The notes under the pieces are model-generated. The model saw only the letters and a list, made by a program, of their open reading frames with translations. It was not told the origin of the DNA and ran no database searches. Position numbers and translations under genes: made by a program. This document shows positions 41,242-46,451 of a stretch of DNA of 46,451 nucleotides, piece by piece. The stretch is from assembly GCA_028288485.1 (NCBI GenBank), contig JAQBNO010000116.1, positions 1 through 46,451 of the forward strand, written 5' to 3'. This DNA is from Segetibacter sp. GTDB lineage: Bacteria; Bacteroidota; Bacteroidia; Chitinophagales; Chitinophagaceae. Numbering within the stretch: the stretch's first letter is position 1; each line of letters begins with the position of its first letter.

Positions 41242-42240
41242 TTATCGACCAGTTGAAACAGGGGCGAGTCTTCCGTTAGCATCTTCTACGTGTAACAGGT
41301 TTACATCCAGCCCATCGAGCACCACGATACCCTGAAGGGAAGAAAACTTTGCCGGATCCTGCTTCCACGACCAGGCAAGTTGTCCTTTTGGGGTGTACTC
41401 GAGAACTTGTGTACCACTCGCTCCAAATTTTGGCCCATGACCCTGCCAGTTAGTGACGACATAATTACCATTAGCAAGAATTTGAAAACCAGCGTAAAAA
41501 TTAGGATTCACTTCGGCAGGGCCGGTTATCGTATCTAACAGCCGTCCATCAGTTGCGAAAACCTGGAAATTTTTTGCATAGCCGCCGCTCACAATTGTTT
41601 GCCCGTTACCTAAACGTAACGCCTGCCAGGCATGAGGTTTTGGAAGGCCGGTTACTTTAGCCCTCCATATAATTTCACCCTTTGCATTTCCTTCAAAAAC
41701 AAACTCGTCAGCAGTAACCAGGAAAGTCCCCGATACCGTTTGACGAATAAGGCGAACATAATCAAATCCCGGATAGGCAACGAGGCTGTGGACATTACCG
41801 CCGGCATTTACTTCAACTAATACAATTCCTTGTTTTCCCTGCCAGTTTACCCCTGCAAGCAGCGTGTTACCATTTCTTAGCCGGCGAGCGGAAATTGTAC
41901 CCGGGAAAGAACTCAACTCGAACACTTTATTGCCTGTAGCAATTTCACGTTCTTCGTAACCGTTTCCTGTGCCGATTAAAACACGGCCATTTCCTGCTAG
42001 CTGAATATCACGACCAGCAGGTACCGGAACAAACCAATTGGTAGCGGGATTAGCAATATCAATATAACTCAACTGCGACAATCCCTCATCACGTAACAAC
42101 ATTCGCCGGCTACTGCGATCAGCCACCTTCACCTGCGCAGTTCGACGAGATGCGCAATAGGTAAAAACCGTTGCGATAAAGAGTGTAGCTATAAATAGTA
42201 ACAAGTACTGGTTAAGTTTTATCCTGGTATTGGTCGTCAT
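41242..42240 (-). CDS. Beta-propeller (PQQ-like) lipoprotein
   Basis: This 332-residue protein has an N-terminal membrane/lipoprotein signal (LLLFIATLFIATVFTYCASR, Cys29). The following blades include VPVPAGRDIQLAGNGRVLIG, ARRLRNGNTLLAGVNWQGKQ, ALRLGNGQTIVSGGYAKNFQ and FQILANGNYVVTNWQGHGPK, the repeated 'l.NGn.lv..' of PQQ-like/aryl-sulphotransferase-type propellers. The end LDGLDVNLLHVEDANGRL fits the last blade. A role as a scaffold or ligand-binding protein at the membrane is likely. There is no catalytic signature. It is close to the alpha/beta hydrolase gene on the same strand, 299 bases away. Confidence 0.78.
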   Translation of the reverse strand: MTTNTRIKLNQYLLLFIATLFIATVFTYCASRRTAQVKVADRSSRRMLLRDEGLSQLSYIDIANPATNWFVPVPAGRDIQLAGNGRVLIGTGNGYEEREIATGNKVFELSSFPGTISARRLRNGNTLLAGVNWQGKQGIVLVEVNAGGNVHSLVAYPGFDYVRLIRQTVSGTFLVTADEFVFEGNAKGEIIWRAKVTGLPKPHAWQALRLGNGQTIVSGGYAKNFQVFATDGRLLDTITGPAEVNPNFYAGFQILANGNYVVTNWQGHGPKFGASGTQVLEYTPKGQLAWSWKQDPAKFSSLQGIVVLDGLDVNLLHVEDANGRLAPVSTGR

Positions 42241-42539
42241 GTTGGTTCATTTATTAGGACTTGTATCACTTGCACCTCGTTGATCAAGGATGCGATTTTT
42301 TACAATAACAGTAAAAATTGTTTGCTGCCAGGCAAATTACTACTTATAAAAAGATTAACAATGGTATGCCGAAGAACGTAGTGCGACCCTTCGGCAATCT
42401 CCTGTTACCCTTCCACTTCGCTCAGGGTACGAGCTGCTATGAAAAACTGCCTGTGAACCGAGCGTGGCAACGATGCTTCATCGGAATTACTATTGCCGGT
42501 ACCATAAAAATTATTCTTAAGTTCTCCCGGTTCCCTCTC
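42241..42539. other. Intergenic repeats between hydrolase and propeller genes
   Basis: TGCCGAAG (42367-42374) pairs with CTTCGGCA (42389-42396). A second hairpin ACCCT...AGGGT follows at about 42407-42430. A degenerate family A copy (minus orientation) lies at about 42465-42515 (GGCAACGATGCTTCATCGGA, then GCCGGTACCATAAAAATT). No gene is seen. Confidence 0.5.
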
Positions 42540-43547
42540 CTATCCCGTTGCCTTTTTTAACCCCACAACCCTTTCCAAAAACGCTTCTATCTCGCGTTGA
42601 ACCCCTTCAACATCCCCCGATTTTATGTAAGAACCAATTACATGATCGCCTGTATTGGGCATGGCTTTCTTAATTTTCTTGCCTGCAGGTGTCGCCAGTT
42701 GATTGAACATTTGCAACATAGCGGGAACGCTTACAACTCTATCCTGGTGAATACTATCGCGATAATAATAGAGCATAAGTGTGGGCTGTTGTATCTTTTT
42801 GAATGTTTCCGATGTCATCGTCGTCTCCAGCATTTCTTCCAGTTCTACAGTCGGTTCGAAGGGATATTGATGATACCAGTATTTTTTATAGATTGGCCGC
42901 TGGTCTTTAGCCGTTACAGCATTAGCGCCCGTAACTAATCTCGCTATTTGCAACCCCCATGGATTATTTAACAGGTATGCCTTATCGTTATTAATAGCAA
43001 TGTTAGGACTTAATAATACAAGCGCAGTAATTTCAGCCGGGTATGCTGCTGCGAGCTGCAAGGCGTTGGTTCCACCAGTTGAAGTGCCGACCAGAATTAC
43101 CTTATCCCCTAATTGTTTTCCGATCGCCAGCGCTTGCTTTGCAGATTCCCAGTATTGGTTTGCGGTAAGTCGTATCATGGGATCAATGGTGTCGATGCCG
43201 TGTTCTGCAAGGCGCGACAGGTATAAATTACAACCAAAGGCTTTGGCAACGTTGCGATGAACAGGTTCACCCTCGCCCTGCGATGCAGTAAAACCATGCA
43301 GGTACACGATAGCGTACGACGTCTTTTGTTTGACCGAATCGTTTGCCCAAACAATCCTCGCTTCATTATCCGATTTTAATTTATGGACAGCTTCATTGGC
43401 TTTTATATACTCCTCCAGTTTTTCACCGGCTGCAGGAACTGCAGGCAGGTTAGTTTTATATTCGGGGCGTACAGGTTTGGGGCCCGACACATAAATGATG
43501 ACCATTATTGCAACAACGAAAGTGAACCATTTCAGGAATGCTTTCAT
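42540..43547 (-). CDS. Alpha/beta hydrolase with N-terminal membrane anchor
   Basis: This 335-residue protein has an N-terminal hydrophobic segment (residues 5-21) that anchors or exports it. The hydrolase core shows IVYLHGFTASQGEGEPVHRN (oxyanion HGF), the nucleophile elbow VILVGTSTGGTNALQL with Ser156, a candidate Asp in MLYYYRDSIHQDRVVSVPAM and the catalytic His in NTGDHVIGS. The pattern resembles monoacylglycerol lipase or carboxylesterase types with a flexible lid. No peptidase-like proline residue pattern is seen. The natural substrate is unknown. Confidence 0.88.
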   Translation of the reverse strand: MKAFLKWFTFVVAIMVIIYVSGPKPVRPEYKTNLPAVPAAGEKLEEYIKANEAVHKLKSDNEARIVWANDSVKQKTSYAIVYLHGFTASQGEGEPVHRNVAKAFGCNLYLSRLAEHGIDTIDPMIRLTANQYWESAKQALAIGKQLGDKVILVGTSTGGTNALQLAAAYPAEITALVLLSPNIAINNDKAYLLNNPWGLQIARLVTGANAVTAKDQRPIYKKYWYHQYPFEPTVELEEMLETTMTSETFKKIQQPTLMLYYYRDSIHQDRVVSVPAMLQMFNQLATPAGKKIKKAMPNTGDHVIGSYIKSGDVEGVQREIEAFLERVVGLKKATG

Positions 43548-43756
43548 AAAGGAATATTTTTATTTACACAAACCACTTTTTGCTTATAGTACCAGATAGC
43601 AATAAAAACGGGGTTGATAAAAGATAAGATATTTGACTCACACCTCCCGGAAGGTGACGTCTATGTGCAATATATGAAAAAGCCTTGCACAATTATTGCA
43701 TTTATTAATCCTGTTGTCAACGTTCTTTCAGGCTCATCACTTCTTAAAATATAGGC

Positions 43757-44224
43757 ATGTATAAGTTTCAAAGGTATTTGTTCATAACAGTATTTGTGCC
43801 TGGTTTGCTTATGTCGTGCGATAGCGAAACCGTAAAGGAAAAAGCTAAAAACACCATCAATAATACAGGCAAGTCTTTGGGACGGGGAACATCGCAATTT
43901 TTTAAAGGGGTTAAAGAAGGTGTTGATAAAACACTGGGATGCAAGGTGGAACTTTCTCCCGCATTACAAAAACTCGGGGTTGGAACCGGTAAGTTTTTTA
44001 TTGCCCAGTCTAAAGGCGCTACCGATAATATTTTGACCGTGTACCTTATATTCGATAAAGATGTTAACAGGAAGATTTCGACCAGGGTTTACGACAGGAA
44101 AGGTCGTGAATATGGCAGAGCTACTACAATTGTTGAGGGAAAAGCCGGCGAAGCGGATTATGTGGACTTTGTTTATAGCCCGCGGACAGAAATTGAAGGC
44201 AGAAGTAAATTCGTGCTTGAATAA
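43757..44224 (+). CDS. Small lipoprotein (hypothetical)
   Basis: This 155-residue protein has a lipoprotein signal: FVPGLLMSCDSETVKEKAKN, with Cys21 after LMS. A basic helical region (TINNTGKSLGRGTSQFFKGV) is followed by a beta-rich domain (LTVYLIFDKDVNRKISTRVY, DYVDFVYSPRTEIEGRSKFV). I do not recognise the family. The acyl-anchored protein is probably on the inner leaflet of the outer membrane. The gene stands alone. Confidence 0.7.
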   Translation: MYKFQRYLFITVFVPGLLMSCDSETVKEKAKNTINNTGKSLGRGTSQFFKGVKEGVDKTLGCKVELSPALQKLGVGTGKFFIAQSKGATDNILTVYLIFDKDVNRKISTRVYDRKGREYGRATTIVEGKAGEADYVDFVYSPRTEIEGRSKFVLE

Positions 44225-44234
44225 CCGTTTGCAT

Positions 44235-44483
44235 TTAAATTATGTTCTCGGTCTTTTCAATTGGCAAAACCTGCACACCTTTTTTTGTAATTTTGGATGG
44301 ACCAGCAATATTTCTTTGTGCATCACTGGCTGTCGGGTCAATGAAGCGATCCACGACAAGTGTCACTCGCTTCAACGGCATCTTTTCAAGGCAGTGTATT
44401 TCAAATTTTCGCTTTAAGGCTGGTTGATCTTCGTTATTGTAGCCTTGTGTCGCCTGGCATATTACGCCCATACTATTTATCAA
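44235..44483 (-). CDS. Doubtful hypothetical protein or remnant
   Basis: An 82-residue minus-strand frame includes QPALKRKFEIHCLEKMPLKR and VDRFIDPTASDAQRNIAGPS. The composition is more coding-like than the opposite strand. It has no clear promoter, and the first 20 residues look random. It could be the C-terminus of a decayed gene. Unrecognised. Confidence 0.25.
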   Translation of the reverse strand: MINSMGVICQATQGYNNEDQPALKRKFEIHCLEKMPLKRVTLVVDRFIDPTASDAQRNIAGPSKITKKGVQVLPIEKTENII

Positions 44484-44531
44484 CTTGCTCTCTCTACAGC
44501 AGATTGCTTTTCCGCAAGTTTAGCGGAACAG

Positions 44532-44585
44532 CAGTGCCTGCCAAATGACAGTTGCGTTTTTGTCATTCCGATGCAGGAGGAGAAT
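44532..44585 (+). repeat. Family B dispersed repeat, copy 3
   Basis: The segment TGCCAAATGACAGTTGCGTT, then TTTGTCATTCCGATGCAGGA and GGAGAATC. It lies just upstream of the desaturase-family gene. A TTG in this repeat opens a longer frame for that gene, but the extension is repeat sequence and not likely to be translated. Confidence 0.7.
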
Positions 44586-44617
44586 CGCGGTTTACTTACT
44601 GTAACAACTTCTATTCT

Positions 44618-45481
44618 ATGGGTATAATTAAACGTGTTTTTGATTTTAAAGGCTCGCCGGTCCTTGCATGTGTATTCATGGCACTTTTTGTTGCAGAAGG
44701 AAGGCGGCCATTACGAAAACGCGTAGAAAAAAGGTCGAAGCGAATTTTAATTAATTCAATTGTTGCTCTTCCTGCCTTTACGCTACTGCGATTCCTGTTT
44801 TTGCCGGTGATGACCTGGCTGGCGAATAAAAACCAAAAGATGGGATTTGGGCTGAACAACCAATATAAGGCGCACCCGATTTTTAAAGGTTTTGTTGCTT
44901 TTTTGCTGCTCGATTACACGAACTACCTTTGGCACGTGATTAACCATAAGCTTCCGTTATTGTGGCGTTTTCATGTAGTTCATCACAGCGACCCGGACCT
45001 CGATATTACCACTGCTATCCGTTTTCATTTTGGAGAATTGATTGGTTCTGTTTTTTATAGAGGAGCGTTTGTTTTCCTATCGGGTGCAACTCCATTAACT
45101 GTACTGTTGTACGAAATTGTTTTTGAAGGAGCTACGCAGTTTCATCATAGCAACTGGCGACTACCTTTTAAGGTTGAAGAAATGCTGAACAAGGCTATTG
45201 TAACACCACGAATGCACGGCATTCATCACTCTGTTATCAGGGACGAAACTGATAGTAATTATTCAGTAATTTTTTCTTTCTGGGACAGGCTTCATAAAAC
45301 TATTCGCCTTAATGTTGCCCAGGATAAAATAGTTACAGGGGTTCCTCAATACAGTGACCCTAATGAATTAACGGTTGGCAACTTGTTGAAAATCCCTTTT
45401 ACAAAAGTTAGAAAATGGCCCGAAGTAAACGAAGCTGACGCGAGGGAATTAACTGCAGAAAAAAATATGATGGTAAAATAA
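44618..45481 (+). CDS. Sterol desaturase/fatty acid hydroxylase family protein
   Basis: From the ATG at 44618 the product is 287 residues, an integral membrane di-iron enzyme. Its histidine motifs are HVINH (residues 106-110), HVVHH (119-123) and HGIHH (200-204), which bind the two irons. Membrane helices occur at about 12-28, 45-65, 88-102 and 140-168. The family hydroxylates or desaturates lipids; in Bacteroidota such enzymes may act on fatty acids, hopanoid-like lipids or carotenoids. A longer reading frame from 44552 exists but passes through a family B repeat. The final 40 residues are a charged cytoplasmic tail. Confidence 0.92.
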   Translation: MGIIKRVFDFKGSPVLACVFMALFVAEGRRPLRKRVEKRSKRILINSIVALPAFTLLRFLFLPVMTWLANKNQKMGFGLNNQYKAHPIFKGFVAFLLLDYTNYLWHVINHKLPLLWRFHVVHHSDPDLDITTAIRFHFGELIGSVFYRGAFVFLSGATPLTVLLYEIVFEGATQFHHSNWRLPFKVEEMLNKAIVTPRMHGIHHSVIRDETDSNYSVIFSFWDRLHKTIRLNVAQDKIVTGVPQYSDPNELTVGNLLKIPFTKVRKWPEVNEADARELTAEKNMMVK

Positions 45482-45547
45482 TACCTGGTGTAGTGAAAAT
45501 AGTAAAGCGCAAAGAACGCAAAGATGAAATCAAAAACTTAAGTCAAG

Positions 45548-46057
45548 GTGAAATCAAATACAATAAAATCATTTATAACATTAATATGCACCGCATTTTT
45601 TATGGCATCTTCAAGTGCGCAGGTGAAAAGTAAATCATTCGATTTTGTTTTAAAATCAATGTTGTCGGCAGATGTTCCTGCAATTACAGTTAGTGAAGCA
45701 GCAACGGCAAGCGACAAAAATGTATTTCTTGATGCAAGAGAAGAAGAGGAATATGCTATAAGTCATTTGCCTGGTGCTGAGTTTGTAGGTTATAAAAACT
45801 TTGATATCTCGCATGTTAAGACTGCAAAAGATAAAGCAATAGTGGTTTATTGTGCTATCGGAAAACGTAGTGAAGACATTACCGAAAAGCTGAGGAAAGC
45901 GGGATATAAGCATGTAAGAAACTTATACGGCGGCATATTTGAGTGGGTTAACCAGGGTCACGAGGTGTATGATCTGCAAAACAGGAAGACGCTGAATGTT
46001 CATGCATATAACAGGCTTTGGGGCAGGTTTTTAGATAAAGGGAATAAGGTATATTAA
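45548..46057 (+). CDS. Exported rhodanese-like protein
   Basis: This 169-residue protein has a signal peptide (about 1-24, FFMASSSAQ) and one rhodanese domain (about 45-145). It includes ITVSEAATASDKNVFLDARE, EEYAISHLPGAEFVGYKNF and the active loop VVYCAIGKRSEDITEKLRKA, with Cys102 as catalytic residue. GYKHVRNLYGGIFEWVNQGH closes the domain. Single-domain exported rhodaneses carry sulphur or sense redox conditions. The start codon is GTG (45548); no better ATG precedes the signal. It lies 66 bases after the desaturase-family gene and may be co-transcribed. Confidence 0.88.
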   Translation: MKSNTIKSFITLICTAFFMASSSAQVKSKSFDFVLKSMLSADVPAITVSEAATASDKNVFLDAREEEEYAISHLPGAEFVGYKNFDISHVKTAKDKAIVVYCAIGKRSEDITEKLRKAGYKHVRNLYGGIFEWVNQGHEVYDLQNRKTLNVHAYNRLWGRFLDKGNKVY

Positions 46058-46080
46058 GTGTCTCTGTAATTTCAATCGTA

Positions 46081-46451
46081 ATGGACATACAACGAATTCT
46101 CCCACAAAACCTTTCGGCCATTAAGGCCGTTGCTCTCCGATTAAAACCCGGCGACGATGTAAAATTTGCATTAGACAATTATGTGAAAGAACAAAACATA
46201 AAAGCCGCTTGTATAATTACTTGTGTTGGAAGCCTGGAACAGGCATCGATCCGGTACGCAAACAAGCCTTTAGCAGAAACGATTACTGGAAAATTTGAAA
46301 TTGTTTCACTTTCAGGAACTCTTGCAAGATCAGGCTCACATTTACATATAGCGATAAGCGATGGAAACGGCAAAATGATTGGAGGTCATTTAAAAGAAGG
46401 TTCGCTTGTTTATACAACTCTGGAAATTGTAATAGGCATCCTGCCGGAACT
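46081..46451 (+). CDS. PPC/DUF296-domain protein (cut by window end)
   Basis: The ATG at 46081 opens a frame that reads MDIQRILPQNLSAIKAVALR, followed by CIITCVGSLEQASIRYANK and the family core SHLHIAISDGNGKMIGGHLK with a GSLVYTTLEIVI strand. This is the PPC (plants and prokaryotes conserved, DUF296) domain found in AT-hook proteins of plants and in stand-alone bacterial proteins that form trimers. The frame is open at the window end, with only the last few residues probably missing. It follows the rhodanese gene by 23 bases. It has no signal peptide and its function is not known. Confidence 0.9.
   Translation, partial: MDIQRILPQNLSAIKAVALRLKPGDDVKFALDNYVKEQNIKAACIITCVGSLEQASIRYANKPLAETITGKFEIVSLSGTLARSGSHLHIAISDGNGKMIGGHLKEGSLVYTTLEIVIGILPE

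Noticed and set aside
44552-44617. N-terminal extension of the desaturase-family protein
   Set aside because: The added residues (RFCHSDAGGESRF) are translated family B repeat. The ATG at 44618 gives a normal start for the family.
1-46451. CRISPR array, tRNA or rRNA genes, insertion-sequence transposases
   Set aside because: I looked for regularly spaced direct repeats, tRNA-like cloverleaf ends and transposase motifs and saw none. The dispersed repeats are too far apart for an array.

Overview
The window looks like chromosome of a Bacteroidota bacterium, most likely from the Chitinophagaceae or a close relative. The signs are an Oar-type TonB-dependent receptor with a carboxypeptidase-regulatory-like N-terminal domain, a decayed SusD C-terminus, PorT-type outer-membrane barrel and PepSY-like proteins, many Bacteroidota-type lipoproteins, TAnnTTTG-like -7 promoter elements, A/T-rich leaders in place of strong Shine-Dalgarno sequences, and a moderately AT-rich composition. 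I recognised no rRNA, tRNA, CRISPR array, insertion sequence or phage gene.

Layout. 1-670 is a frameshifted SusD relic that still has its terminator. 944-3827 holds small secreted or unknown proteins and a TIR-domain protein with an unrecognised beta-rich tail. 4180-13173 has a di-haem cytochrome c, an OmpW/PorT-like barrel, a PQQ-type sugar dehydrogenase lipoprotein, DUF1697, NIPSNAP, DUF1080 and KTSC proteins. 13612-16917 is the TonB-dependent receptor. 17126-20047 holds small membrane proteins (one with an in-frame stop), a TonB-C protein and a 5'-truncated gene. 20387-25138 is a minus-strand run with a beta-propeller, a RibD/DHFR-like reductase, an FAD oxidoreductase with a golvesin-like tail, and a GH16 glucanase. 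25569-27205 has a relative of spider-venom sphingomyelinase D/PLD and peptidase E. 27620-34726 is the most striking segment: a divergent Cys-motif lipoprotein, then ECF sigma factor, membrane anti-sigma-like TPR protein, subtilisin lipoprotein and TPR-CHAT protease. 34986-38796 encodes a three-subunit acyl-CoA (probably propionyl-CoA) carboxylase. 39026-46451 has an M81 (MlrC-like) peptidase, a beta-propeller, an alpha/beta hydrolase, a lipoprotein, a sterol-desaturase family enzyme, a rhodanese and a PPC/DUF296 protein cut by the window end.

Two dispersed repeat families cover the intergenic space. Family A has the core GTTGCGTCGCACACTTGTAC, with at least 12 clear copies in both orientations, often as part of a ~60 bp unit. 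It has a sequence variant in which a C-G pair of the central dyad is replaced by T-A. Family B has three copies carrying an AATGAC...GTCATT stem and a GGAGGA tail. One family B copy sits at the 5' break of a truncated gene. Variant family A copies in the same orientation bracket the sigma/subtilase/CHAT cluster.

The candidate for an undescribed system is that cluster. The sigma and anti-sigma genes overlap and the next two genes follow on the same strand, so a regulated two-protease pathway (secreted subtilisin plus caspase/separase-like CHAT) is a reasonable inference. Its biological role cannot be read from sequence alone.
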